64,000 nucleotides of DNA. Origin: Harmothoe impar (Eukaryota; Annelida; Polychaeta; Phyllodocida; Polynoidae). Every line of letters starts with the position of its first letter. Within the stretch, counting starts at the first letter, position 1. The notes beneath the pieces are model-generated. The model ran no database searches and was not told where the DNA came from. It saw only the letters and a list, made by a program, of their open reading frames with translations. The stretch is taken from assembly GCA_947462335.1 (NCBI GenBank), contig OX381721.1, forward strand, positions 39,396,488 to 39,460,487, in the 5' to 3' direction. Shown one piece after another: positions 22,823-32,300 of the stretch. Made by a program: the position numbers and the translations under genes.

Positions 22823-24691
22823 ATGGGTTCATTTTCAGTTCTGCTTCTCCCTAGTTGCCCTTATCTGTCCCTGTTGGCTTTTTTCCTTCCCATGCCCCTT
22901 TCCAGTCTTCCCCTGTTTCCCCCATCTCATTTCCTCCCGGGATTAGCTACACTGCACATCATGTCGGACTATTATTCCTGTCTATTTCATGGACGACTGG
23001 TCTATCTTCCTCTGGACCTGATGCCCATAGGCCGGGTATTTATTGTCTCCACCCGTCAGGCTTATATGTCCGCTCCTGGCTCAGCCCTACCTGGGTTTAT
23101 CACCATGTTACCCGGGGATGTGACCAATCCGCCCACTTCTGATGTGATTCGTGCCTTAGCCCAGGTGGCTACCTCCATGCCTCCTGCCGCTGTGCGTGCC
23201 TGGAGGATAGACGGTCAGGTCCCGGCTCATCCCTGGTATCCTCCTCCTAGCGCTCCCTATGGATCCAATTGGCATCCCTATTCGGAACCTCCTCCCTTTC
23301 TACCCCCTGTTTCTTCTCTCCCTGTTCCTGTTTATTCCATGCCTCCCGCTCTCCCTTCTACCTTTGCTACCTGCCCTGCATCTCCCTCTCCCTTTCAAGT
23401 GCCCATTACTTCTTCTATTTCTTCTCCCCCTGCTATTTCTCCCTCCTTTTCCTCTGTGCCTTCCCTTCCTCGAACTGACACTCCTATGCCTCCTCCTACG
23501 CCTTTGGCTCTTAATATGACCGAGCCTTCTTCCCTTCCTTCTGTCCCTATACCAGCGACCTGTACTCCCGCCTATTCTCTTTCTCCTCTTGCAGTGGCCT
23601 CTGTTCCTGTGGCTTCTCCTCTTCTTTCAGTGGTTTCTGTTCCTGTGTCTTCTCCTCTTCTTTCAGTGGTTTCTGTTCCTACTCCCTCTTCTGGAACCGT
23701 TTCAGTCGTTGACCCTCCTGTTTCCGTTCCTCCTGTGTCTGTTCCTTCTGATGATGTCACTGCTGTGACTATCTCTTCTCCTCCCCTGCTCTTGCCAACT
23801 CTTCCTCTCTCCGCTCCTATTTCTCTTTGTATATCTCCTCCTTCCCTTGATGCCGTTCCTACCTCTGATTCCCTTCTCCTGACTCCTTGTGTCGTTGATG
23901 TGGGTAGCGCCCCTTCTCCATTCCCTTTACCTCCTCTGTCTCTCCCTTCTTCTTTGCCTCTTCCTATGCCTGCTTCCGCTTCTTCTTCTCTTCCGTTGGA
24001 TCTATCTTCCTCTGATTCCATTCATGACTTCTTTGTTCGTGTGGACTCTGCCACCCGTTATGATGCCCTTCTTTCCTCTGTTCAACAGGCCACACCCACT
24101 GCTCTTTGGTCCTCTATCTCTGAGTACATGTCTCCTTTTTCTTCCTGGTTCTCATCTCCTGCTTCTTCTTCTATTCTTTCCCAGACTACTTCTTCTGTTA
24201 TCTCTACCTCCCATTTTTCTACTTCTGTCCATTCTACTGTCAACACTGTCACTTCCCACCTCAGTTCTCCTTTTGCCACCAATTCCAACACACCCTCACT
24301 GGTGATGAGTCTCCCTACTACCCATTCCACCTGTGCTTCTATTTCCCATGACCCTGTCTCTGTTACTTCTATTTCTCTTCCTGCCACTGTTCCTGTGACT
24401 ACTGTGACTTCAGCCTCTTCTGTCTCTTCTGTCCCTTCTTCTTCAGGGCTCCTGATACCGTTGACCTCTGGCCTGGAGGTGGTGGTGCCGGACCCCACCC
24501 CTGTCTCCATGTGTCGTGGGCCGCCGTATCTACCTGTGTGCTTGGATATATCTTCAGGCTCTTCCGTGGGATCACCTAGTCCTGCCTTATCCGGTGTGGC
24601 GCCCCGCCGGAGCCATCGTCTCCGCCTTCGTCGCCGTACTGCCTCTAACAGCTCTGCCTCTACTGCTCCGTATGGGGTTTCCCCTGAGTAG
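22823..24691 (+). CDS. Long ORF antisense to element D (Ser/Pro-rich, truncated by element E)
   Basis: 622 codons on the strand opposite gag, pol and env. A second in-frame ATG at 22961 starts MSDYYSCLFHGRLVYLPLDL, which reads like ordinary folded protein for about 100 residues. Then follows a long Ser/Pro/Val/Thr-rich, mucin-like part with short repeats (VSVPVSSPLLSV type) and a basic RRSHRLRLRRR stretch near the end. The stop at 24689-24691 is supplied by the TIR of element E. Beyond E, the same frame is open again from 34206 to 34498 and includes a hydrophobic segment. Caveat: this strand is pyrimidine-rich, which by itself depletes stop codons. The opposite strand here also has open Glu/Arg/Gly-rich stretches but with a stop at 24082. 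Function unknown. Confidence 0.45.
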   Translation: MGSFSVLLLPSCPYLSLLAFFLPMPLSSLPLFPPSHFLPGLATLHIMSDYYSCLFHGRLVYLPLDLMPIGRVFIVSTRQAYMSAPGSALPGFITMLPGDVTNPPTSDVIRALAQVATSMPPAAVRAWRIDGQVPAHPWYPPPSAPYGSNWHPYSEPPPFLPPVSSLPVPVYSMPPALPSTFATCPASPSPFQVPITSSISSPPAISPSFSSVPSLPRTDTPMPPPTPLALNMTEPSSLPSVPIPATCTPAYSLSPLAVASVPVASPLLSVVSVPVSSPLLSVVSVPTPSSGTVSVVDPPVSVPPVSVPSDDVTAVTISSPPLLLPTLPLSAPISLCISPPSLDAVPTSDSLLLTPCVVDVGSAPSPFPLPPLSLPSSLPLPMPASASSSLPLDLSSSDSIHDFFVRVDSATRYDALLSSVQQATPTALWSSISEYMSPFSSWFSSPASSSILSQTTSSVISTSHFSTSVHSTVNTVTSHLSSPFATNSNTPSLVMSLPTTHSTCASISHDPVSVTSISLPATVPVTTVTSASSVSSVPSSSGLLIPLTSGLEVVVPDPTPVSMCRGPPYLPVCLDISSGSSVGSPSPALSGVAPRRSHRLRLRRRTASNSSASTAPYGVSPE

Positions 24692-25101
24692 TATAGTATG
24701 TATCGGAACGGGACTATAGTTAAGTACTGTTTATTACTCAATCGACATGCAGCCAATCAGAGGCCTCCATTTGGTCACGTGACCGGAAGTGACCTACTTA
24801 GGGGATTAGTGGTGACGTCACGTGACCTAGTTAGCCAATCAGAGGCCGCCATTGGGTCACGTGACCGGAAGTGACCTACTTAGGGGATTAGCGGTGCATT
24901 CTGGGTAACCCTGCAGCCAATCAGAGGCCTCCATTGGGTGACCGGAAGTGACCTACTTAGGGGATGGTGCATTCTGGGTAACCTACTGACCTACTTAGGG
25001 GACCGGAAGTGACGTCACATGACCTAATGGCCAACCGGAAGTGACCTCATTGAGGATCACGTGACCGGAAGTGACCTGATTGATCACGTGACCGGAAGAA
25101 G

Positions 25102-25131
<30 letters not shown>
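24687..25131. repeat. Left TIR of element E
   Basis: Inverted match to 33747-34205, close to perfect for the first 350 bases or so. After about 65 unique bases it consists of roughly three 80-bp subrepeats (starting near 24753, 24834 and 24914). These contain CCAATCAGAGGCC, TCACGTGA, CCGGAAGTGACC, TGACGTCA and GCATTCTGGGTAA, and are followed by more CCGGAAGTGAC units. It ends in a (GAA)n tract at about 25096-25129. Confidence 0.92.
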
Positions 25132-25132
<1 letters not shown>

Positions 25133-25356
25133 GACGTCACGCGACTTAATGAAGAGATGAGCGTCTTTAAGGGGTCACGGGCTTTAAAATGTGATATCTT
25201 TTTTTTTTTGGAGGAGGAGGCGAGTCTCTTATTTTTTTTTTGGTAAACTAATAAAAAACACCACGATATAAGTTTTTTTTCATTTTTTATTGTTTTACGA
25301 GCGACTGGAAGTGACTTATTGAACTAGTTAGAAGCGTTCTTTAGAGTGTATAAGGG

Positions 25357-25505
25357 GGAAGGAGGGGAAGGAGGGGAGGGGAGGGGGGGAGGGGGGCCCT
25401 TTTAACATGCATGGGGAGGGGGGCGCTTTTAGGATGCATGGGGCGAGTGGGGGAGGGGGGGAGGGGGGGGGGGAGGGGGGCACTCTAGGGGGGGGCACTC
25501 TAAGG
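25357..25505 (+). repeat. G-run tract (possible G-quadruplex region)
   Basis: Dense runs of four to twelve G separated by single A or short spacers on the plus strand, with GGGGGGGCACTCTA repeated near 25485-25502. Such sequence can form G-quadruplexes in vitro; a function here is only inference. Confidence 0.6.
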
Positions 25506-25547
25506 GGCGCGTTTGTCTCTTTTAAGAAAGAAAAAGATTTTCAATCG

Positions 25548-25589
25548 AGAGACACGCTTCTTCCTCTCGAGAGGAAGAAGCGTGTCTCT
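25548..25589. repeat. Perfect 42-bp palindrome
   Basis: The arms AGAGACACGCTTCTTCCTCTC and their exact complement meet at a central TCGA with no loop, so a single strand would form a perfect hairpin (or a cruciform in duplex). It lies between the left TIR and the Death-domain gene of element E. Confidence 0.95.
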
Positions 25590-25686
25590 TCGTGTTTTTT
25601 TTTTGTTTATCACGGGCTGCGATGAGGTGATCAGCTGCGACTGGAGGAAGTGACACTTTAAGAGATCGCGCGTCTTAATTGTTATG

Positions 25687-25717
<31 letters not shown>

Positions 25718-25765
25718 TTTTTTACTTACTAATAAAGAAGACGTATGAAAATAAAACACAACAAT

Positions 25766-26515
25766 TCACATGTCCGTCGTTCTCGTTGTTTCTTGCTTGA
25801 TAAAGTCAAGTAATATCGCGATGCCGAGGCCAAACTTTCCCATGTCCTCAGTCAACACTCGAAGGAGTTCAAAAGGCGTACCGCCGGCGCCGTCAGCTTC
25901 ATCTTGCCACATTTTCAACACTCGGAAGGCCCACTCAGCGGGACTTCCTCCGTATTCGCATTCTTCAGCGATCTTATCTAACCTCTCAGGCGACAATTTT
26001 AAATGGTCCCCCACCTCTTTCCACCTGCTACCCAGACGTCTGCCGAGGGTGCCCAAGTGCTTATGCATCGCGCGCGAGTCGGGGTTTTCGAAATCCAACC
26101 CCTGTCTGTGGAGAAGGGCCATCCACTGAGCCAACAGTTCCATGCGTCTAATGCGGGTGAAGACGCGACCGAGCTCGCCCCATCTATGACGATGCGGGGT
26201 TTCACCCCACCACACTCGGAACATCGCCGTACACAGCTCCTCCGGTGTCTTGACACTGCGCTCTACTAGAGCATCCATACGGGCGGCGCTGACTTTTAAG
26301 CTACTGCCCAACTCTCTCCAACAGCCGCTCAACTCTTTACCTAGTTGACGAAGCAAGGCGTCGCTATAGGCTAACCGCCGCTGTCCTACCTGTCGGGTCT
26401 CCCCATCATCGGTCTGCTGCCTCGCGCCGCGTCTCACGTCGTCAAGCCGCATTAACTTTTTTTCAGGCGCACCGGGCGGTGAAGGCGAGCTTGAAAGTGG
26501 AATAGCTTGAGCCAT
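25766..26515 (-). CDS. Protein with two tandem Death domains (element E)
   Basis: ATG at 26515, 249 codons. After a short Pro/Ser-rich lead, two helical units share the Death-domain pattern. Unit 1 (about residues 52-130) has LRQLGKELSGCWRELGSSL then LKVSAARMDAL and VWW. Unit 2 (about 152-238) has LGRRLGSRWKEVGDHL, LSPERLDKI, AFRVLKMWQDE, then a final ALLxxLxxMGxxxLA-like helix. The W-(K/R)-E-(L/V)-(A/G)-x-x-L...L(S/T)xx-(R/E)-(I/L/M)-(D/E)-x-(I/L) pattern is diagnostic. Death domains mediate homotypic assembly in apoptosis and innate immune signalling. A free-standing tandem pair without kinase or caspase could act as a competitor or adaptor; that is inference. It is inside element E and divergently transcribed from the two replication-type genes, so it is not a host gene that merely lies nearby. 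Confidence 0.8.
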   Translation of the reverse strand: MAQAIPLSSSPSPPGAPEKKLMRLDDVRRGARQQTDDGETRQVGQRRLAYSDALLRQLGKELSGCWRELGSSLKVSAARMDALVERSVKTPEELCTAMFRVWWGETPHRHRWGELGRVFTRIRRMELLAQWMALLHRQGLDFENPDSRAMHKHLGTLGRRLGSRWKEVGDHLKLSPERLDKIAEECEYGGSPAEWAFRVLKMWQDEADGAGGTPFELLRVLTEDMGKFGLGIAILLDFIKQETTRTTDM

Positions 26516-26527
26516 CTCGTCTCGTCT

Positions 26528-26541
26528 TGGCGGCGGCGGCA

Positions 26542-26572
<31 letters not shown>

Positions 26573-26600
26573 CGGTGGTGGTGGTGGCGGTGGTGGTGGT
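26528..26600. repeat. (GGC)n/(GGT)n-rich microsatellite in the 5' leader of the Death-domain gene
   Basis: Triplet repeats (ggcggcggc then ggtggtggt) lie just upstream of the ATG at 26515, within the presumed minus-strand leader. Confidence 0.8.
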
Positions 26601-26654
26601 AGTAGCCGTTACTGGGGTCAGAGGCGATATGTTTTTTTTCCAACAGAAATGAGA

Positions 26655-26664
26655 GCTTTTTATA
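26655..26664 (-). promoter_or_regulatory. TATA box candidate for the Death-domain gene
   Basis: Minus-strand TATAAAAAGC at this position lies about 140 bases upstream of the ATG at 26515, a plausible core promoter with a short GC-rich leader. Confidence 0.5.
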
Positions 26665-27170
26665 CAGAGGGAGTTTAATCCCATTTCCAACAGCGCTCCA
26701 GCTGTCTAGCGCCCTGTCCGCATGACGCTTTTTCAGCCGCTCCGCTCCTTAAGAGCTTAGATGACGAGGGGGTGTGGCATCGCTATCCGTGGAGACCAGC
26801 TGAAAACGGTGTTTTTTCCTCACTCATAGCCTTAATACCTCCTACCCCCTACCCGAGGACGTCTCCCTCCCTCTGACATTCATTGTAACAAACGTCAGAG
26901 GTCAGGTGAAAATCGGATTTCTTTTCATGCACAGCCTTAGGCAGCTGTCACCCCTCCCTATTGAACTAGCCGGCCGCCCGCCCGCCTGGCCGGCCCGGTC
27001 TACTCACCACGGCAGGAGGTGGCGATTTTTGTCTTACACTTAAGTCGCTCACCACATGCACACGCCTCTACTCACAGACAGACACGTTCGTCTTAGGGGG
27101 GTCCTGCTTCACGCCACACGCCTCCTGTAGTTTTTTTTTGTATACACACTGTAAGCTCATCACCGTTACC
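26665..27170. promoter_or_regulatory. Divergent intergenic region of element E
   Basis: No ORF of note. It separates the Death-domain gene (minus) from the Ala/Ser-rich gene (plus). CAGCTGAAAAC-type motifs recur (near 26808, and again in the duplicated units further right), suggesting a shared regulatory region. Confidence 0.4.
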
Positions 27171-27538
27171 GTTAATCCTTTATACAGCTAACGCGCGCTG
27201 AATGGCTGAACAGGGTGGTAAGCGGCTTAGCTCACCACAGTGGATCCCTCAAAAAGGGATCCAGCTGAAAACGTCATACCTTATGTCTTTTGTGAATGGC
27301 CGCCGCCGGTCAGTCGACGGCAGGCAGCAACCGCTTAACCCTTTATACAGCTAATGCGCGTTGAATTGCTGAACAGGGTGGTAAGCGGCTTAGCTCATCA
27401 TCACAGTCGATCTCTCAAAAGAGGGGGGGGAAAGGGATCCAGCTGAAAACGTCATGCCTTATGTCTTTTTGTTTCTCTTTGTGAATGGCCGCCGGCCAGC
27501 CGGCGGCAGCTGAACAGGGTCGGTAAGTAGCTTAGCTC
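27171..27538. repeat. Duplicated promoter-proximal unit in element E
   Basis: A unit of about 165 bp (27171-27333) with TTTATACAGCTAA, GAACAGGGTGGTAAGCGGCT, GGGATCCAGCTGAAAACGTC and GAATGGCCGCCG is repeated with changes at 27334-27506. A third partial copy (CAGCTGAACAGGGTCGGTAA) spans 27507-27538, just before the TATA box of the next gene. Head-to-tail duplication upstream of a promoter suggests a regulatory or origin function. Confidence 0.75.
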
Positions 27539-27552
27539 TAGAAGCGAGAAGG

Positions 27553-27564
27553 CGTATATAAGGG
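27553..27564 (+). promoter_or_regulatory. TATA box for the Ala/Ser-rich gene
   Basis: GCGTATATAAGGGGC at 27552-27566. A pyrimidine-rich start-like sequence (TCACTCATTC) follows about 25-35 bases downstream, and the ATG at 27623 about 60 bases downstream. Textbook spacing for a Pol II core promoter. Confidence 0.75.
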
Positions 27565-27622
27565 GCTTGGAAACCTCCATTCACTCACTCATTCTTTTTT
27601 GCTGCTCTCTACAGTCACCACC

Positions 27623-29206
27623 ATGAGCAAAAGACAACAGCTAGCGGCGTTCAAGAACAAGAAGACTACGCGGAACAGCGTTCGTTTAGCGTCAGTGCCT
27701 GCTCTTGCTACTGAACATGAGACTACCGCCGCAGCCGGTTGGTCTTATCACCCTCCTGCTGTAGCGAGCGCTCGCGGCAGTAGTAGTAGTAGTAGTAGCA
27801 GTAGCACTAGTAGTAGCAGTAGTAGTAGTAGTGGTAGTAGTACTAGTAGTACTACTGGTAGCAGTCGTCGTGCTAGCGACGTTGTTACACTCGCGACGGT
27901 ACACGTTGCTGCTAAGCGCGCTGCCGCTGCTACCGCCGTCCCGCCTGCCGCTGCTGCTGCTGCTGCTGCTGCTGCTGCGCCTGCTACTGCTGCGCTTGCT
28001 ACGGCTGCGCCTGCTGAGGCTGCTGCTGCGCCTGCTACTGTTGCGTCTGCTGCGGCTGCGCCTGCTGCGGCTGCTTCTGCTGCACCTGCTGCTACTGCTA
28101 CTACTACTGACGACAACGCTCCTGGCACAGCGCAGTACTGGCAACCGGGTTTTTACCTCCCCACTACTGTTGATGACTTTGATGACCTGCCGCACGTTGC
28201 ACAGCCCCTCTCCTCCACCACTACATCGACGGACGCCCTCGACGCCGCTCGCGCTGAGAGTTACAGCTATTCGGACACTCAGCCCCTGAACCGAGAAGAA
28301 GAGGAGGAGGAGGAGCAGCAACAGGGTGAGACAGAGAACGACGCTGACGACGAGGCGTACGAAGAACCCGAAGGGCAAGGGGTGAGCGGTACGTTTTTCG
28401 GCTTCCCTCTTCGACCTTTCGACCTCACTTCCTCCACTGCTAGCGCCCCCCCGTCCGGTCCGTGGCGACTGCCCTCACCGCCACCTTACGAGGGCGGCGG
28501 CGGCGCTTCATCTTCTACCGCTACACACAGCACGGACGGCGTGTGGCTGCGCTGTTCCAACAACGAGACCTCCGATACCACCAGCGCTGACGCTGCTCCT
28601 GCTATCGGTTCTGCTGCTGATTCAGCTCACGCTGATGGTGTTACTCATCCTGCGGGTGTGAAACGTTCTAAGGTGAGTTCCAGAACAACAAGGCCCACTA
28701 AGAAGAGAAAAATACAAGAAAAAGAAGGAGATGGACGAGAAGAAGCAGAGAAAACACTCGGGTTAGAGTTCTGCTTAGACGGAGCTTTGACGCTGGAGAT
28801 CTGGGAGGACGTGGCTAGACTGTCTAGGAGGCCGCGCTACACAAAAGACGGCCAGGTGAAAGAGGCGTCTCTGACCAGAAGCAAGCGAGTGCACTTCACG
28901 GCCGACGCGCTGCGCGAGCTCATAGCACGCATCGCCGATATCCGCGCAGTGGTGCGCATACGCGACACAGCGGCCGCGCAAGGAAAACCTAATCACACCC
29001 CCTGGTTCGCAGTGCTGGATGAGGCGGGCGAAGTGTACGCAGCTGTGAGCTACTACAGCGGTAAGAACCTCGTCCACGTGCGCAAGTACGAAGGTCCTGA
29101 CAAAAAACCCACACAGCAGGGGGTGACGCTGTCCGCCAGAGCGCTCAAAGAGTTGGATGACAAAACAGAGATCATTCTGAAATATCTCGGCATAGATTCG
29201 GAATGA
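27623..29206 (+). CDS. Ala/Ser-rich protein with possible PC4-like ssDNA-binding C-terminus (element E)
   Basis: I choose the ATG at 27623 (CACCACCATGAGC, strong Kozak context; the codons upstream lack an ATG), giving 527 aa. Residues about 50-75 are a poly-Ser run and about 95-165 an Ala/Pro-rich tract, followed by an acidic patch (EEEEEEEQQQ). A basic PTKKRKIQEK segment near residue 360 looks like a nuclear localisation signal. The C-terminal 150 residues look folded. Their last part (YSGKNLVHVRKYEGPDKK, then GVTLSARALKEL) follows the beta-beta-beta-helix pattern of the PC4/Sub1 ssDNA-binding domain, and the part before it may be a second, more diverged copy. A ssDNA-binding role beside a PolB would make sense. 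An AAGGTGAGT splice-donor-like site lies near 28672, but the frame stays open through it. Confidence 0.6.
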   Translation: MSKRQQLAAFKNKKTTRNSVRLASVPALATEHETTAAAGWSYHPPAVASARGSSSSSSSSSTSSSSSSSSGSSTSSTTGSSRRASDVVTLATVHVAAKRAAAATAVPPAAAAAAAAAAAPATAALATAAPAEAAAAPATVASAAAAPAAAASAAPAATATTTDDNAPGTAQYWQPGFYLPTTVDDFDDLPHVAQPLSSTTTSTDALDAARAESYSYSDTQPLNREEEEEEEQQQGETENDADDEAYEEPEGQGVSGTFFGFPLRPFDLTSSTASAPPSGPWRLPSPPPYEGGGGASSSTATHSTDGVWLRCSNNETSDTTSADAAPAIGSAADSAHADGVTHPAGVKRSKVSSRTTRPTKKRKIQEKEGDGREEAEKTLGLEFCLDGALTLEIWEDVARLSRRPRYTKDGQVKEASLTRSKRVHFTADALRELIARIADIRAVVRIRDTAAAQGKPNHTPWFAVLDEAGEVYAAVSYYSGKNLVHVRKYEGPDKKPTQQGVTLSARALKELDDKTEIILKYLGIDSE

Positions 29207-29239
29207 GAGACGCTCAACGCTCACGCGCGCACACACACA

Positions 29240-29362
29240 CAGCGTTTGACGTACGCTGTATGAGACAGACAGACAGACAGACGGATACACAGACAGCAGA
29301 CAGAAAGATAGTTACATAGACGACAGATTGATAGATGGCTAGATAGATAGATAGATAGTTAG
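29240..29362 (+). repeat. (GACA)n and (GATA)n microsatellites
   Basis: Tetranucleotide repeats fill the 190-base gap between the two plus-strand genes of element E. No separate promoter is obvious here. Confidence 0.85.
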
Positions 29363-29397
29363 ACGGCTAAGTAGTTGGTAACCGAGTGAAAAAAAAC

Positions 29398-32300
29398 ATG
29401 ACACAGTACGTATGCGAAAAGTGTTTCAAAATGTTTAAAAGAGCGTACAACCACGAGAGACACGTAGAAAATTGTAGAGTAGTAGCTAAGTTTTGCCCTC
29501 TATGCGGCGAAGGGGATTGCCGAAAGAGCGCTTGTCGACGCGAATCTCTGGACGGGGTGACCGTCCCTCCGCGCATATGTGCTGTACCGAACGGGGAGGA
29601 AACGTTCACGGCGAATTGGCCTGCGATACAAACGGGCGTCAGGATGCACGGGACTCGCGTGAGTGTAACAAACTTCAGGCTACCAACCGGCGAGTTGAGT
29701 GACGCTGTAGATACTATGCGTCGCATTCACTTGACACAAAGATTCAGATACAAAGTGGGTTTCTCGGTAGGCTTACTGTTACAACACAGAGAAGACAAGA
29801 GCAAACTGCGCTACTTCCACGCCTCCCAGAACAACGCAACTCTCATACAACCGCTCCCTACTGTAACTAATTCAGAAACTTTGGAAGAGCTCCTCTCAAA
29901 GATGCAAAACACCGTCGCTTGCGAGGAGGTACGGAAACTTTGCGACGCTGACACCAAGTGGCACGTTCTTTTTCCTACCAATTTGAACATCTGCGTTTAC
30001 ATGGGACCGGGGGAATTCCCCATAGGCGGTAGGATCACGCAGGCCGGTCGAGTTGGAAAGAGAAGCGGCGTGTTAGATTTTCCCAACAAGGACAACCTCT
30101 GCATCTTCCGCTGCATTTCCTTTCACTTATACAACACCAGCAAGCGCGCTTCAGATTTGTTACGTCAGTTCTGTCCCGCTGCCACACCTGAATCCTTTCC
30201 GGGTCTGAACATCCGCGACTTACCCGCGTTAGAGAACTTGTTTGACGTACAAATAGCGGTTTACACCGCGTCGCGTCAAGTGCCGGGGCGGAAGTTGAGA
30301 AGACGCGTTACTCTGATCAGACCGCCTTCCAGAACTGTGGCCGCCCGAGGTAAAGTCAACCTACACCTGACGGCGAAAGGCGGTTTGCACGTCTCTCTCG
30401 TCACGGACTTCAACGCGTACGCGGGCATATACGAATGTTGCAAGTGTAAGGCGGCGTTCACCACCGAGTTCTTGCTGAAGAGACACAGGAACCAGCTTTC
30501 CTCTTGCCGACAAGTCAAGTTGCGCTACGTAGGTGGCATCTACCAAAATTCGAGAACGATTTTCGAAGCGCTAGCAGACTTCTCCATTTTTCCCCCCGAC
30601 GGACATTCCGGAATCTACCCTTACAAGATCGCCTTCGATTTCGAGGCTTTCTTCAGACCGTGCAAAGAACCGTCGACGGAGCACGTGTCCCTGCTGTGGG
30701 ATCACGTCCCTTTGTCGGCTAGCGTCGCATCCGACTTTCCGGGGTGGGAGGGGCCCGTCTGCTTCGTCAGAGCGTCCGACGCAGATTCCGACCCCTTGTT
30801 GGACCGAGTTTTAAATCACATAAACGAGAACGCCAAAGCGATCGGGGAAGCTGTGCTAGAACTTTACCGACCGACGTTAGCGAAGTTAGATGCGGCGATA
30901 GGTGAAGCTCTCCTGCTGGAGGAGGCGACGTTCACCACCCCTTCTCCAGGCGGCTTCGCTGCGGCTCAGACCAGACACCCGTTAGTTCAACTGAAGAAGC
31001 GTCTTCTGAGATACATCCGTCAAGCTCCAGTGGTGGGCTTCAACTCGGGGCGTTACGACTTGAACCTGATCAAAATACGCCTTCACTCGTTCTTCGCCTC
31101 CGGAGACCGAAGAAACCAAGAATTCAGCGTCATAAAGAGAAGCAATCAATACTTGGCGGTTTACACACAGCACACGGTTTTCTTGGACGTAGTCAACTAT
31201 TTGGCACCCGGTTACAACTACGCGACCTATTTGCGAGCTTTCACCAGGAACGAAGAGAAAGGTCACTTTCCTTACGAATGGATGACGTCTACCAGGAAAC
31301 TGGCAAACAGAACGCTGCCGCCGAGATCGGCTTTCGACAGCGAGCTGACGGGCGTCAAAATGTCCGAATCCGACTACGCCGCATGTCAGAAAGTTTGGTC
31401 CGACGAGAAGATGCAAACTATGGAAGACTACTTGATCCACTACAACAACAAAGACGTGAAACCTTTCATAGAAGCTCTGAAAAATCACGCTAAAATTTTC
31501 CAAGATCGCGGCATCGACATGTTGAAAGACGGAGTTTCTCTCGCCGGTTTGACTTTACGCTTCCTCTTCCAAAACCTAGAAGACGCGTTCACAACGTTTC
31601 CCCAGTTCGACGCCGTCCTCCACGCTCTGATCAAAGAGAATCTAGTCGGCGGTCCTTCCATCATCTCCCATAGATTTCACGAGAAGGGCACCACGCGGAT
31701 AAGGGAGCACAAGTACGGCGAAGAAGCGAGACCGTGCCAACACATCCTAGGACTAGACGCTAACTCACTGTACTTGCGCTGCATGAGCGAAGCGCACTGC
31801 ACGGGCTATTACGCGGTGAGACGGCCCGAGACCGAGTTCAAGCCCGAAATCAGGCAAAGAAACTCTCACAGCGCTTTGGAGTGGTTACGCTTCGTAGAGC
31901 ACGACCGCGACGTGAAACTGCGCCACGCTCTGAACGGCGGCGAGATGGCGGTAGGCTGTCGGAGAATTCGCGTGGACGGATTTCACGCGGCCTCTAATAC
32001 GGTTTTCCAGTTTCACGGGTGTTGGTTCCACGCTCACGAGTGCATACCGTCGCACCGATATCAGTGCGCTTCACTGAGAGAGGAGAGACGCGACAGAACG
32101 ACCAGAGTAAGCGCTTACTTGAAAGCGTTAGGTTACAAGCTGGTCGTCGTGTGGGAGTGCGAATGGCGAGAGATGAAGCGTCGAGATGAGCGGGTCAAGG
32201 CCTCCCAACAACGCTGGAAGGTTGACGCTTTGAAAGTGTCTCGAAACGCGATGAGCGAGAGCGACATCCTTTCCGCTGTGAAAGAGGAGAAAATGTTCGG

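Larger units (their letters stand above)
25132..25765. other. Element E left spacer: G-runs, palindrome and poly-T
   Basis: No gene. It holds poly-G-rich sequence (about 25357-25505), a 42-bp perfect palindrome (25548-25589) and a TA/T-rich run (about 25686-25723). It lies 3' of the Death-domain gene. Confidence 0.6.

Noticed and set aside
24082..24756. Minus-strand ORF beginning inside the left TIR of element E
   Set aside because: Its first codons are TIR sequence and the same peptide start appears in the right TIR frame; the rest is Glu/Gly/Arg-rich low complexity opposite the longer antisense ORF, with a stop at 24082. No independent support.
27692..28378. Antisense and alternative-frame ORFs over the Ala/Ser-rich gene of E
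   Set aside because: They come from triplet repeats (AGT, GCT) readable in all frames; the plus-strand frame with strong Kozak context and folded C-terminus is the real one.
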